Part shown: in pieces, positions 1 to 10,043 of the stretch
Numbering within the stretch: the stretch's first letter is position 1
How the letters are laid out: every line of letters begins with the position of its first letter
From: Gammaproteobacteria bacterium
Lineage (GTDB): Bacteria > Pseudomonadota > Gammaproteobacteria > Enterobacterales > Psychrobiaceae
DNA length: 64,000 nt
Assembly: GCA_013214945.1 (NCBI GenBank)
Contig: JABSRT010000015.1
Coordinates: 1 to 64,000, forward strand
Direction: 5' to 3'
Notes under the pieces: model-generated
Databases searched by the model: none
Told to the model about the DNA's origin: nothing
The model's input: only the letters and a program-made list of their open reading frames with translations
Made by a program: the position numbers and the translations under genes

Positions 1-1810
1 TTTCTGACACGCTGTTGTTACTGCTGTCGTTATCAGCATCGAGTACCGCAGAGACATCATGATCGGTCACTGCTATCGTAAATTGCGTGTCGTTGCTGCT
101 GCCATCTGATGACGTCGCGATAACCGTGATCGTGTGCTCGCTGGCTGTTTCATGGTTGATGCTCGACGCATCTTTAACCGTCACTACACCGCTTTGCGCG
201 TTGACGTCAAAAATACCGGCGTCTATATCAGTCTGACTCAGGCTATACGTCACCGTGTCACCCGCATCGGCATCGGTCGCGGTGGCTGTAATGCCCACCG
301 CTTCACCGTTGCTGATGTTTTCTGAGATAACATTGTTGGCCGCATCCACATCGCTGATTTCACTTATGATATGATTAGTATCAGCTGGATTAATTATATT
401 CGAGGCTATCCCATTAGCATCAACAGTAAAATCGGGTAAATCCTCACCTCTATTGACTAAATCTGCGCCGGCTTGGGTTAATAACACTTCATCACCAACA
501 ATTACATAATTTGTAGTGTCACTAAGCGTTAGGACAAGTGCATCATCTTCGTCACTTGCAGCAATTGTAGCAATTTTTATATCTGGAGCTACTGAATTTT
601 CTGTGAATGTAGCGTCAGTAGGTGTTAGCGAGATAATAGCGGGGTCATTTACAGTCGTGACAGATGGGGTTGCTGTCGTGGTACCGGATAATGCGCTGTT
701 ATCATCTTGCGTCACGGTCAGCGAGACTTCATCTAAAACTTCACCAGCATTAATCGCATCAACACCGGCTTGGGTTAAAATAACCTGCCCGGCATCACCT
801 AATTCGTAATGAGCATTGACATTACTTTCCGGGGTAATCGTTACTGTACGTGCATCATTTTCTTCATCGGCAGTGGTATAAGTACCAGCAACCGCGCCCG
901 CCTGAACACCGCTGTCCTCGGTGAAACTATTCGTCGTCAACTCTATTGTTGGCGCATCATTTTCCGTCGTGATAACAGGCGTTGCTGTCGCGGTATCTGT
1001 CAAACTACTGTTATCATCTTGAGTAACAGTTAGTGAAATTTCATCTAAAACATCGCCGGCGTTAATTGCATCAACACCCGCTTGCGTTAAAATAACTTGC
1101 CCGGCATCGCCTAATTCGTAATGACCATTGGCATTGCTGCCCGGGGTAATCGTTACTGTGCGCGGATCATTTTCTTCATCGGCAGTGGTATAAGTACCAG
1201 CAACCGCGCCCGCCTGAACACCGCTGTCCTCGGTGAAGCTATTAGCGGCAAACTCTATCGTTGGCGCGTTATTAACCTCGCTAGCAGCTGCGGCAGTACT
1301 GCCCAACAACTCATCAATTTCATCAGCATCAGTTGCTGTACCCGCAGTATCATAACCAGCTGCTGCGAGTGTTTCAGAACCACTGCGATCCATAGTGACA
1401 AAGCCAAATCCTTCGTTTTCACCACCGCCACCAGCAGCGGTTGCTGGTAGGTCGATATCTTCATCGCCAGATTCGATTAACGCCTGAATATCGGCAATTT
1501 CGGCGAGTAAGTCAGCCGGTAAATCATCTGAAAAATCACCTTGGAAATCATTATCGCCCGTTGCGGCTAATAATCCGTCAAAACTATCAAGATTTTCTTC
1601 ATCGGCCGCGTCATTTGCGCCACCAATTATAACTTGTTGACTACCATCAGCTAACTCTAAGGTAATTTCACTGCCGGGTGGCAATTTAAGTTCAGTACCT
1701 TGGTTTATTGTATCGCCTGTTTGCAAGGTCGATGTTGCAGCATTATCGCTATTTACGTCACCTTTAATGTTGGTGATTTTGGCATTTTGAGCTGCGGTGA
1801 TAGTTTTCAT
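1..1810 (-). CDS. LapA-type giant surface adhesin, N-terminal part (runs off the window)
   Basis: The reverse strand is open from an ATG at 1810 to the window edge, giving 603 visible residues; AAGG about 10 bases upstream is the likely ribosome site. Residues 1-120 resemble the retention module of LapA/BapA adhesins, which holds the protein in the outer membrane. TAAG at residues 124-127, followed by a Gly run, matches the di-alanine site cut by the LapG periplasmic protease. Two near-identical 104-residue repeats follow (roughly residues 180-390, each opening with a PTIE..NSFTEDSG-like segment), then a diverged third repeat and a cadherin-like domain containing DADAGD. Composition is very acidic. 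By family, the protein is exported by a type I system with its C-terminal signal off-window, and LapD/LapG control release in response to c-di-GMP. Total length and binding target cannot be seen. Confidence 0.85.
   Translation of the reverse strand, partial: MKTITAAQNAKITNIKGDVNSDNAATSTLQTGDTINQGTELKLPPGSEITLELADGSQQVIIGGANDAADEENLDSFDGLLAATGDNDFQGDFSDDLPADLLAEIADIQALIESGDEDIDLPATAAGGGGENEGFGFVTMDRSGSETLAAAGYDTAGTATDADEIDELLGSTAAAASEVNNAPTIEFAANSFTEDSGVQAGAVAGTYTTADEENDPRTVTITPGSNANGHYELGDAGQVILTQAGVDAINAGDVLDEISLTVTQDDNSSLTDTATATPVITTENDAPTIELTTNSFTEDSGVQAGAVAGTYTTADEENDARTVTITPESNVNAHYELGDAGQVILTQAGVDAINAGEVLDEVSLTVTQDDNSALSGTTTATPSVTTVNDPAIISLTPTDATFTENSVAPDIKIATIAASDEDDALVLTLSDTTNYVIVGDEVLLTQAGADLVNRGEDLPDFTVDANGIASNIINPADTNHIISEISDVDAANNVISENISNGEAVGITATATDADAGDTVTYSLSQTDIDAGIFDVNAQSGVVTVKDASSINHETASEHTITVIATSSDGSSNDTQFTIAVTDHDVSAVLDADNDSSNNSVSE
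648..1271 (-). repeat. 312-bp tandem repeat inside the adhesin gene (two close copies)
   Basis: Two adjacent units of 312 bp (104 codons) are nearly identical: for example AATTCGTAATG occurs at 801 and at 1113, and the flanking 140 bases differ at only scattered positions. A third, diverged unit lies at about 335-647. Such in-frame repeats are usual in bacterial adhesins and change copy number by recombination. Confidence 0.8.
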
Positions 1811-2235
1811 AAATTACGTACCTTGTATATTTGACCAATTAGTTCAACGGTTAATTGGGAGCATCCTTACTAATGGAGTAAAAAACTGTTCAAAATAACA
1901 TTGTGAACACGTTCTTTTTTTGTTGCAGTGTCAACGATCAATTCTTTGCTTATGCAATTGAATATAAACAATTAAATAAGCAAAAAGCTAACGATCAACA
2001 CAACGACTCCATCGATAAGACATGATTAAGAAACCAATACTTTATGGTGAGTTTGGGCCATAAGCAATCAAATTATACACGTAAAAAATGAGCAATAAAA
2101 ATGTTTTTAGTGCTTAATTATTATTAATTAACAGTACGGTATGTATGCGATAAATAAACAGTTTTTTAGTTGATTTGTCTTTAGAATGAGGTGAGGTTTT
2201 AGATTGTTCTATATCAATATTTAATGACGAATAAG
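1811..2235. other. AT-rich intergenic region upstream of the adhesin gene
   Basis: These 425 bases hold no credible gene on either strand. They separate the adhesin start at 1810 from the stop of the DUF3482 gene at 2236, so they should contain the adhesin promoter and leader. I see long A/T runs but no convincing operator and no strong terminator hairpin. Confidence 0.5.
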
Positions 2236-3612
2236 TCATCTATCACTAGCAAGTGCAGCTTCAAATAATGGAGCCAATATTAACGCCAAATCTGTAACAT
2301 CTTTTTGTCGACTTAGACGGTCACAAGCAACATAAATTGCTTTTTTTTCATCCTTACTTAATTGTTCCAATAACTGGTTGATTCCAGCTTCGCCCAAATT
2401 TAATTGACTACGCTGGGCGTGATTTCGACAAGTCAACAAGCGATAGATATATAAAATTCGCGCAAGAATCACATAAGGGAAGTTCTTATTAGCAATCGGT
2501 CCTTGACGCGCTTCGACGCCGCCAAGTGGTATTCCTCTAATTCGACTAGCAGCGAGCTTATCGGCGCCAAACCATGCTGCTGACGATCCGACAATGCCGC
2601 CCCCAATTGCGCCGAGCATAAATGAATGCCCCGCTACGGCCAAATCAAATACTCCGCCCGCGGTCATGCCAGCAATAGCAGCCACTGTGGTCAATTGTTT
2701 ACGATCTAAACCCCAGCCATACCATTTGTCGGTATCGAATAAATCATCGGGCAATGCCAACTCGTTTGCTTGACGCTTGAGATGATGATGACGAAAGATC
2801 TGTTGCAATTTGTCATGGGCCTGTGATTCACGCTGGCGCATCCATTGATAATATCGTTGCTCGAGCAGGCGCTGCAATGAACTGGCTTGTGATTTGTTCA
2901 ACACTTTTTTACTAACGCTGTATTGAGTGAGATCTTCAAGTAACTTAGCGCACAGTTCACAACTCTGTTGCCGCTGCCGCTGTGCTTGATGGCCAAATTC
3001 GGTTATTAACAGACCAAGTGTTTGCGACCACGGCTGATGAATATGGGCAAAGGCTTCAAGTAGCGAAATATGTTGCTGCAGATCAGCGGTTACCGCATCA
3101 AATACTCGAACAATTCTAAAATATTGATGCAAAGCGTCTTGCCACACTGAGACAAATTCTTCATTTTCAATCGGATTGATTAACGCCATGCTGGGCTGGC
3201 CAGTCCAACGTAATATTTCCATTTCAGCTTCGTACTCTCGGCTATAAGGTCGCGAGCCATCAACAACATACAAAATCGCCGCACCAGCCATAATTGGCCC
3301 TAATAATTCAATTTCATCTTTAAATTGCGCAATACACTGCGGATCGGCCAAGAACTCATTAATTCTGGCCCCACGTTTATCTGCACTTGGCGCTGTAGCG
3401 TTGAGCCAAGCCAACACTTTGCGCGGTCGTTGAAACCCTGGGGTATCTATTAACTGATAACTGGCCTCGCCAACGTTAACATCGAAAACTTCGGCCACCA
3501 CAGTCGTGCCGCTTTGCATCGATACTGCCACCCTGTCATCGCGGGCCAATGTTGATACCACCGACGATTTCCCTTTATTGGGATGACCGACCACCGCAAA
3601 ACGTGGCATCAT
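2236..3612 (-). CDS. GTPase with DUF3482 C-terminal domain
   Basis: A predicted 458-residue P-loop GTPase. Near the N-terminus GHPNKGKSS is the Walker A/G1 loop; DTPGF is G3. A weak NP.E segment stands where the NKxD G4 motif would be, so guanine specificity is less certain than ATP/GTP binding in general. The middle is helical and Gln/Leu rich. Near residues 300-345 a Gly/Ala-rich segment with GAIGGGIVG looks like a membrane hairpin. The chosen start is the ATG at 3612: it overlaps the upstream stop as ATGA and has GGAG 8 bases before it; an in-frame ATG at 3642 would add ten residues. Families DUF2868 and DUF3482 regularly occur as a pair, as here, which suggests a joint membrane-associated role. 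The function is unknown. Confidence 0.8.
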   Translation of the reverse strand: MMPRFAVVGHPNKGKSSVVSTLARDDRVAVSMQSGTTVVAEVFDVNVGEASYQLIDTPGFQRPRKVLAWLNATAPSADKRGARINEFLADPQCIAQFKDEIELLGPIMAGAAILYVVDGSRPYSREYEAEMEILRWTGQPSMALINPIENEEFVSVWQDALHQYFRIVRVFDAVTADLQQHISLLEAFAHIHQPWSQTLGLLITEFGHQAQRQRQQSCELCAKLLEDLTQYSVSKKVLNKSQASSLQRLLEQRYYQWMRQRESQAHDKLQQIFRHHHLKRQANELALPDDLFDTDKWYGWGLDRKQLTTVAAIAGMTAGGVFDLAVAGHSFMLGAIGGGIVGSSAAWFGADKLAASRIRGIPLGGVEARQGPIANKNFPYVILARILYIYRLLTCRNHAQRSQLNLGEAGINQLLEQLSKDEKKAIYVACDRLSRQKDVTDLALILAPLFEAALASDR

Positions 3613-4715
3613 GATAGTTGCTCCAATTGTAATAATTGCCATTGCGATAATTTAAAGCAGCAACGACGCCATTCAGCTAGGTGTTCAACAGTCACTTGGT
3701 TAAACTCAGTTGATGTCCAATCAAGTGGCATTAAATAGCCTTGCCCTAAGGCTAAAAAATCCATCAGCTCGCCCATCGGCGGCTCCCATGAACTAACGAT
3801 AACCAATTTATTGTGCTGATTATTAATCGCTGCCTGCTCTTGAGTGAGATCGCCATAAGCACCCACCACAAAAATTTGTTGTGGCTGTCCAGTTATCGCG
3901 ATTATTTTTGCCAATAAACCCTGTGGTAAATCAGCCCATATCACCAGCGAGAAACCCGTTAAATCAATATCACTATTTACAATCTCGGCTAATGGTTGTT
4001 GCTGCGGCTGTGGATTAAGTACCGGGCGAGCCTTTGACGACAAAGGACGGTTAAGTAAGGCAAGTTGGCGTTTAAAACGAAAGTTGCACCAGCACCATAA
4101 CAGCAAACGTGGCGTAATACCGTACACCAGTTGCGCCATCACTAAAAATTTCCACCACGCACCGTAATCAGCCCCTGTAAGAGTATCTGAATTTAAGCGT
4201 GAATCTTGGCTGCTTGCTAACAGCTGATACATTGGTTGCGCAGACTCAACAAACGACCAGGGCCACGCTATTGCCTTTAATACCGGAAAAATTTGCTCAG
4301 CCCCAAGCAACGTACTGCGCCAGACAAAGGATAAATCATTGACCAGCAAAATTAACATAAAGGAGACAATTGCCCCAATGCAAAAGGCCAACATCTGTTT
4401 TTGGCTTTGACCAAATAGCCAAAATTGAAATAAACCATCACGTTTGAGTTCAAGTAATGATTCCTGCCACGACCGTGGCCATATAGGCAATTGCAGTAAG
4501 ATGTTCGTTAGTGAGCCTGTTTGCGGTTTGATTGAACACGCCATCAGCAACAATAGAGACACTAAAGGTAACGCGACGTAAAGCAACACTAAATACAGTA
4601 AATTAACGCGCCCCAGTTCATCTCCAGAATTAACGGCGATAGAACTAACAAAACCAGCTAGAAACATCAGTAAAGAAGCCCCTAGGCTGAGTTTGGCATA
4701 AGATTTATTAACCAC
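3609..4715 (-). CDS. DUF2868 family membrane protein
   Basis: A 368-residue protein with at least three clear transmembrane segments: residues about 10-28, 38-62 and 108-130. A fourth hydrophobic stretch near 190-210 is followed by a Lys/Arg-rich, Pro/Gln-rich linker and a soluble C-terminal domain. In that domain a DLTGFSLVIWADLP segment opens a Rossmann-like alternating pattern. It is the first gene of a two-gene unit; its stop overlaps the start of the GTPase gene, so the two are almost certainly cotranslated. Assignment to DUF2868 rests on the pairing and overall layout. No enzymatic motif is evident. Confidence 0.7.
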   Translation of the reverse strand: MVNKSYAKLSLGASLLMFLAGFVSSIAVNSGDELGRVNLLYLVLLYVALPLVSLLLLMACSIKPQTGSLTNILLQLPIWPRSWQESLLELKRDGLFQFWLFGQSQKQMLAFCIGAIVSFMLILLVNDLSFVWRSTLLGAEQIFPVLKAIAWPWSFVESAQPMYQLLASSQDSRLNSDTLTGADYGAWWKFLVMAQLVYGITPRLLLWCWCNFRFKRQLALLNRPLSSKARPVLNPQPQQQPLAEIVNSDIDLTGFSLVIWADLPQGLLAKIIAITGQPQQIFVVGAYGDLTQEQAAINNQHNKLVIVSSWEPPMGELMDFLALGQGYLMPLDWTSTEFNQVTVEHLAEWRRCCFKLSQWQLLQLEQLS

Positions 4716-4879
4716 AAATTGGCCTTAAGTTATAATGCTTGCGCACAATGATGTAAATTGACCAGCTAAGAATATGTTGGTTTAGATAATTTTGAAACAA
4801 ATTTATCAACAAGCAAAGATGTTTCAATGAGTAATAGCGCAAAGAAAGGGACAGGCCAAGATAGCAAAGAACTCTCAAC

Positions 4880-5152
4880 CTAAATGTAAATATCTAAACT
4901 GGCCGGTTTATCATCATCGCTTGGCTCAGTATTATCAGTGGACACTTCAGGGGCGTCAGTACGCCGCTCTCCACCACGTCGGTCGCCCCGACGTTTTCGC
5001 TCGACCTTAAATTCAGACTCTAATGGTGACTCATTTTCATCGATCGTCTTTAGTGAAGATCGCTTGGTTACTTTCTCAACCATTCGCGGCTGATGAGCAA
5101 CTTGAGTTGTCTGACGTGGTAGTACTGAATATATCAAATCTTGACTTACCAT
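4880..5152 (-). CDS. Small charged protein of unknown function
   Basis: A 90-residue ORF with an excellent ribosome site: AGGGGG four bases before the ATG. The protein has no signal peptide or membrane segment. A strongly basic patch near residues 50-64 (ERKRRGDRRGGERR) is followed by an acidic tail ending in SLDIYI, a layout seen in short intrinsically disordered proteins. It is divergent from metK and separated from the DUF2868 gene by 164 bases. I do not recognise a family. It is probably a real gene because of the ribosome site and lack of a competing frame, but function is open. Confidence 0.55.
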   Translation of the reverse strand: MVSQDLIYSVLPRQTTQVAHQPRMVEKVTKRSSLKTIDENESPLESEFKVERKRRGDRRGGERRTDAPEVSTDNTEPSDDDKPASLDIYI

Positions 5153-5441
5153 TTATCCCCCTATCAATTTTGCTTGGCTATAACTTAGTATCGGCAAATC
5201 GAACAAAAACTTCAATCATCACGCTAAAATTACAATAAAGGTAGGATTAAGCCATGCAAGTTTAATTCCTTTGTATCAGTTCAGCTAAATGACCTGCAGC
5301 GCCATAAAATGATGTGACATCGCGCAAAAAATTTATCTTAAGCATGCATTCTAATCAATAATTTACTACCCAAGCCACTAAAAAATACATACAATAGCCG
5401 TCCAGACGTAAAAACATCTTTCATTAAAAGGGCTATTAACT

Positions 5442-6593
5442 ATGGCACAACACTTATTTACTTCAGAATCAGTTTCTGAAGGGCATCCAGATAAAATTGC
5501 AGATCAAATATCAGATGCAGTATTAGATGCAATTCTTGAACAAGATCCAAAAGCACGTGTTGCTTGTGAGACTTACGTCAAAACAGGCATGGTAATGGTA
5601 GGTGGTGAAATTACCACTTCAGCTTGGGTCGATATTGAAGAGATTACCCGTAAAACAGTCCGTGAAATTGGTTATACCAATTCAGACATGGGTTTTGATG
5701 CCGACTCTTGTGCCGTGCTAAATGCTATTGGCAAACAATCGCCAGATATTAATCAAGGTGTTGACCGTAGCGACCCACGTGAAATGGGTGCTGGCGACCA
5801 AGGTTTAATGTTTGGTTATGCGTCAAACGAAACTGAAGAGTTAATGCCTGCGCCTATTACGTATGCTCACCGCTTGGTAAAACGTCAAGCGCAAGTACGT
5901 AAAGACGGTACCTTGCCATGGTTACGCCCTGATGCAAAATCTCAAGTCACCTTTGCTTACGAAAATGGTATTATTACCGGCATCGATGCGGTTGTTTTAT
6001 CGACTCAACATTGTGAATCGATTGCGCAAGATGCTTTGATTGAAGCCGTCATGGAAACAATCATCAAGCCAGTATTACCAGAAAAGTGGCTAACCAAAGA
6101 CACCAAGTTCTTTATTAACCCAACCGGTCGTTTTGTAATCGGTGGCCCAATGGGTGACTGTGGTTTAACCGGTCGTAAAATTATTGTCGATACTTATGGC
6201 GGCATGGCGCGTCATGGTGGTGGTGCATTCTCTGGTAAAGATCCTTCAAAAGTTGACCGTAGTGCCGCTTACGCAGCCCGTTATGTTGCAAAGAACATTG
6301 TTGCCGCTGGTCTTGCTGAACGTTGTGAATTACAGCTTTCTTACGCAATTGGCGTGGCTGATCCTACTTCAATTAGCATCGAAACTTTTGGTACTGGTAA
6401 GGTTAGCGAGCAGGTATTAATTAACCTAATCCGTGAACATTTCGACCTGCGCCCTTATGGTTTGATTGAAATGCTTGACCTTAATCGTCCTATTTACCAA
6501 GCAACAGCAGCTTACGGTCACTTCGGTCGTCCTGAGTTCCCGTGGGAAAAGACCGATAAAGCACAAGCACTAAAAGATTCAGTGAACTTATAA
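5442..6593 (+). CDS. metK: S-adenosylmethionine synthase
   Basis: This cytosolic enzyme makes S-adenosylmethionine from methionine and ATP. The 383-residue length is normal for bacterial MetK. Family signatures are all visible: GHPDK near residue 15 (ATP/Mg binding), the [12 protein letters not shown] loop near residue 117, and [19 protein letters not shown] near residue 258. Translation starts at the ATG preceded by AAAAGGG. The gene stands alone, with about 290 bases upstream and a rho-independent terminator about 180 bases downstream. I see no SAM or methionine riboswitch in front of it. Confidence 0.97.
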   Translation: MAQHLFTSESVSEGHPDKIADQISDAVLDAILEQDPKARVACETYVKTGMVMVGGEITTSAWVDIEEITRKTVREIGYTNSDMGFDADSCAVLNAIGKQSPDINQGVDRSDPREMGAGDQGLMFGYASNETEELMPAPITYAHRLVKRQAQVRKDGTLPWLRPDAKSQVTFAYENGIITGIDAVVLSTQHCESIAQDALIEAVMETIIKPVLPEKWLTKDTKFFINPTGRFVIGGPMGDCGLTGRKIIVDTYGGMARHGGGAFSGKDPSKVDRSAAYAARYVAKNIVAAGLAERCELQLSYAIGVADPTSISIETFGTGKVSEQVLINLIREHFDLRPYGLIEMLDLNRPIYQATAAYGHFGRPEFPWEKTDKAQALKDSVNL

Positions 6594-6660
6594 TAAGCAC
6601 CAATTGCTCAGTAGGGTTAGTTAGAGGCGCTTGCTTTAAACAGCAGGGTTTCTGATTCAC

Positions 6661-6770
6661 CCTGAACATCATCGCTCTTTGGCGTCCATGCCAGCGCGAC
6701 ATACCGTTCATCCTGAACATCGTCGCTCCTTGGCATCCATGCCACTGCGACATACCGTTCATCCTGAACA
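6661..6770. repeat. 51-bp tandem repeat with internal dyad (two copies plus a partial third)
   Basis: CCTGAACATC-like unit starts fall at 6661, 6712 and 6763, a 51-bp period; the third copy ends after a few bases. Each full unit contains a dyad: TCGC and GCGA arms enclose TGGCATCCATGCCA (unit 2) or a near match (unit 1). The layout resembles REP/BIME-type intergenic elements. Because 51 is a multiple of three, the region produces a spurious repetitive ORF on the reverse strand. Confidence 0.75.
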
Positions 6771-6771
6771 T

Positions 6772-6800
6772 AAAAACCACCGATAACGGTGGTTTTTTTA
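6772..6800. terminator. Rho-independent terminator, bidirectional
   Basis: The stem CCACCG/CGGTGG closes on an ATAA loop and is flanked by A5 on the left and T7 on the right. It can therefore terminate metK on the plus strand and the RND operon, which ends at 6987, on the minus strand. Confidence 0.8.
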
Positions 6801-6891
6801 TGGGCTCAATTAATACGATTGGCTCTGTTGTACGACAGTGTGGCCACTTAAACAGCAAGTCGCCGTAAATCCATCCGTGGAGGCTCTGGAC

Positions 6892-6905
6892 CAGCATCCA
6901 TGCTG
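6892..6905. repeat. Small dyad CAGCATCCATGCTG
   Basis: A 14-bp dyad sharing the CATCCATG core with the dyads in the nearby 51-bp repeats. It may be a further member of the same dispersed element family or chance similarity. Confidence 0.35.
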
Positions 6906-6986
6906 ATCAAGCTTGCTTTATCAAACACCAACACTTTCAATTAGTTGTAAAGCTAGCTACATTTAAGGTGAACAGAGCCAACCCGA

Positions 6987-9900
6987 TTAACTTTTCGGGT
7001 ACTTAATGCCATGAACCATCGCATACAATACCGGTATCACAATCAGGGTTAGTACGGTTGCAAAGCCTAAACCGAACATAATCGTGACCGCCATTGACTG
7101 GAAAAAAGCATCGAACAACAACGGGATCATGCCAAGTACTGTGGTTATCGCTGCCATGGCAACCGGGCGTACTCGGCTGACACCAGAGTTATAAATTGCC
7201 TGATAAGGATCGATGCCAGTCGCTAGCTCAATGTTTATTTGGTCAACCAACACAATACCATTTTTAATCAACATGCCAGAAAGGCTCAGCAAGCCCAACA
7301 GCGCCATGAAACTAAACGGTGCGTTCATGACCAACAAACCAAAACTGACCCCAATAATCGCTAATGGCACCGTGGCCCAAATCACTAACGGTCCACGAAT
7401 TGAATTAAACAGCAATACCGTAATAACAAACATCACTAAGTAGCCCATAGGCATGCCGCCCATCAGACCAGCTCGCGCTTTGGTTGACGATTCATGCTCA
7501 CCGCCCCAGGCTAAGCTATAACCTTTAGGCAACTCTATCGCTTCAATTTTACCTTTAATCCGGTTTAACGCCTGCGCGGCAGTGCCATCACCTAACACGT
7601 CATGGTCGGCTTTAACCGTTATCGTTCGTTTGCGGTCGCGGCGCATCACCAATGAATCTTCCCACTGGGTTTCAAAACCAGTCACCACCTGCGCAATTGG
7701 AATATAACGATTAAGCGTTGGGCTATATATTTGCAGCGCATTAAGGCTATCAATATCTAACCGTTCAGCGGCCGGCGGCCTAGCGACAATTGGCAACATT
7801 TTAGTGCCGTCACGATACAAACCAACGGTTTTTCCTGAGAAACTGACCAATAATAGCTGATCTAAATCAGCCTTAGAAATACCGACCCGACGGGCCATCG
7901 CTTCATTAAACTGCGGCCGAATCACCTTAGTGCGTTCACGCCAGTCGTGACGGATATTAAAAATAGTACCGTCGCTGCGCATGATAGCTTGGGTTTGAAG
8001 TGCTATTTTTCTTAACACATCAGGGTTTGGCCCAGAAAACCTCGCCTCTATTTTAGAGTCGGTCGACGGCCCAATTTCCATTGGTTTAATTTTAGCGACT
8101 GCATCAGGAAAACTATCGCTAATAAACTCACGCACATCGCGCATGATTACCTGTTGCACTTCCCTGTCAGCCGCCCGCACAATTAACTGGCCAAAGGCTT
8201 CGTAAGATTTTTCAGGCGCGTAAGTTAGCATGAAACGTGGCGCGCCCTTGCCAACAGTCGAGGTAACTTCTACCACCCCGGGCTTGGCTAATAAATACTT
8301 TTGCAGTCGCTCAATGTCGCGCTGAGTTTCATGAATGTCAGAGCCTTGATAGCGCCACAAATCAACATAAAACATTGGGGTATTCGACGCAGGAAAAAAA
8401 GATTGTTTAACCAAGCCAAATCCCATCACCGCGCTGACAAGCAACAGTAATAACACCACCAGCATCGTTTTACGATAATGCATGCAACCATCTAACAAGG
8501 CACGGTAGCTATTAAAAATAATGCCTTTATACGGATCTTCATCATCTCGCTCCGTTACCGGTTGGTCGCGATATAATAGGCTAGCAAAGAATGGAGTCAG
8601 GGTAATTGCCGTTACCCAACTCAACAATAGCGAGATAAGCAAGACCCAAAACATGCTGCCGGCAAATTCACCCGTGGCATCAGAAGACAGCCCAATCGGG
8701 GCAAACGCCACAATTGAAATAATAGTCGCGCCCAACAATGGCCACTTGGTTTGATTAACAATATCGCTGGCCGCTTGTAGCTGGGTGCGCCCCTTGCGCA
8801 TGCCGATTAAAATACCCTCGGTCACCACAATCGCGTTATCAACCAACATGCCCAAGGCAATAACCAAAGCTCCTAACGAAATCCGTTGTAAATCAATCGC
8901 AGCCAACTTCATAAAGATAAAGCTGCCCAACACGGTAATCAATAAAATACCGCCAATTAACAGGCCACTGCGAAAGCCCATAAAGATAAACAATACCGCA
9001 ATTACAATCGCCACAGCTTCGGCTAGGCTAATGATAAAATTGTTAATCGATGTTTCGACTTCTTTTGGCTGGTTATAGACTGCGTTTATTTCAATGCCCA
9101 AAGGTTTAATATATTCAAGCTCGGCTAAACGTTGGTCGACTTTTTTGCCAATATCAACAACATTACTACCACTGCTAAACGAAATGCCAATCAGCAACGA
9201 TTGTTGTAAATTGTAGTTAATGATATTGGTAGGAATTTGAGCATATTCACGGCGTACGGTTGCAACATCACCCAAATAAATTAATTTGGCACTGCCAGGG
9301 CTTGAGATAATTAATGACTCTAACTCACTAACATCTTGAAATTCACCGGTCGAATGAAAACGAATATTTTCCTGCCCAACCTTAATACGCCCGGCATTAG
9401 ACACGGTATTTTGATTTTGTAATAACTCAAAGATATGTTGCTGAGAAATGCCCAAGCTCACAAGTTTATCGCGTGATATTTCGACCACCACCTGCTCTCG
9501 TTGTTGGCCCGCAATTTTAACTTTACTGACCCCGTTAACCAACACTAATTCACGGCGAATATAATTGACATAATCATTGAGTTCGTCGTAACTAAAACCT
9601 TGACCAGACACCGCGAGCAATACCCCAAACACATCGCCAAAGTCATCGACGACTTTAGGAGTCATCACCCCTGCCGGTAAGTTTGGCGCCAGATCATTAA
9701 CCTTGCGCCTTACCTCATCCCAAATTTGCCGCAGCTCTTGCTTACGATGATGACTTTTCATCGTGACGATAATTTGTGACATGCCAGGTGAAGATATTGA
9801 ACGAACAAAATCAACATAGGGCAACTGCTGCAACGCGTTTTCGATCGGGTAAGTGACTTCTTCTTCAACCTGTTCTGGACTAGCGCCAGGATAAAGAGTC

Positions 9901-10043
9901 ACCACCATGGCGTCTTTGATGGTAAATTCGGGATCTTCAAGTTGCCCCAAACCCATATAGGATATTAGTCCACCAATCGCTAAAATTAACGCGAACATCC
10001 AGCAGACAACTTTGTGATTAATCGAAATTTTAGCAATATCCAT
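6987..10043 (-). CDS. RND-family efflux permease (inner-membrane pump)
   Basis: A 1018-residue proton-driven pump of the AcrB/HAE-RND superfamily. It has one N-terminal membrane helix, a large periplasmic loop beginning with the DAMVVTLYPGASPEQVEEEV segment, a helix bundle near 335-480, a second periplasmic loop, and a final bundle from about 860. The proton-relay region is recognisable as GMLVDNAIVV near residue 400. Divergence from AcrB places it closer to the VexH/MexK-like or HAE-1-like marine pumps; the substrate cannot be read. Its start overlaps the stop of the adaptor gene by one base (TAATG), so the pair is one operon. A TolC-like outer-membrane partner is not adjacent, but tolC itself begins at the end of the window. 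Confidence 0.93.
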   Translation of the reverse strand: MDIAKISINHKVVCWMFALILAIGGLISYMGLGQLEDPEFTIKDAMVVTLYPGASPEQVEEEVTYPIENALQQLPYVDFVRSISSPGMSQIIVTMKSHHRKQELRQIWDEVRRKVNDLAPNLPAGVMTPKVVDDFGDVFGVLLAVSGQGFSYDELNDYVNYIRRELVLVNGVSKVKIAGQQREQVVVEISRDKLVSLGISQQHIFELLQNQNTVSNAGRIKVGQENIRFHSTGEFQDVSELESLIISSPGSAKLIYLGDVATVRREYAQIPTNIINYNLQQSLLIGISFSSGSNVVDIGKKVDQRLAELEYIKPLGIEINAVYNQPKEVETSINNFIISLAEAVAIVIAVLFIFMGFRSGLLIGGILLITVLGSFIFMKLAAIDLQRISLGALVIALGMLVDNAIVVTEGILIGMRKGRTQLQAASDIVNQTKWPLLGATIISIVAFAPIGLSSDATGEFAGSMFWVLLISLLLSWVTAITLTPFFASLLYRDQPVTERDDEDPYKGIIFNSYRALLDGCMHYRKTMLVVLLLLLVSAVMGFGLVKQSFFPASNTPMFYVDLWRYQGSDIHETQRDIERLQKYLLAKPGVVEVTSTVGKGAPRFMLTYAPEKSYEAFGQLIVRAADREVQQVIMRDVREFISDSFPDAVAKIKPMEIGPSTDSKIEARFSGPNPDVLRKIALQTQAIMRSDGTIFNIRHDWRERTKVIRPQFNEAMARRVGISKADLDQLLLVSFSGKTVGLYRDGTKMLPIVARPPAAERLDIDSLNALQIYSPTLNRYIPIAQVVTGFETQWEDSLVMRRDRKRTITVKADHDVLGDGTAAQALNRIKGKIEAIELPKGYSLAWGGEHESSTKARAGLMGGMPMGYLVMFVITVLLFNSIRGPLVIWATVPLAIIGVSFGLLVMNAPFSFMALLGLLSLSGMLIKNGIVLVDQINIELATGIDPYQAIYNSGVSRVRPVAMAAITTVLGMIPLLFDAFFQSMAVTIMFGLGFATVLTLIVIPVLYAMVHGIKYPKS

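Noticed and set aside
6490-6897. Repetitive minus-strand ORF near metK
   Set aside because: Its FRMNGMS-type repeats are the translation of the 51-bp DNA repeat, which is a multiple of three; no ribosome site, and it overlaps metK.
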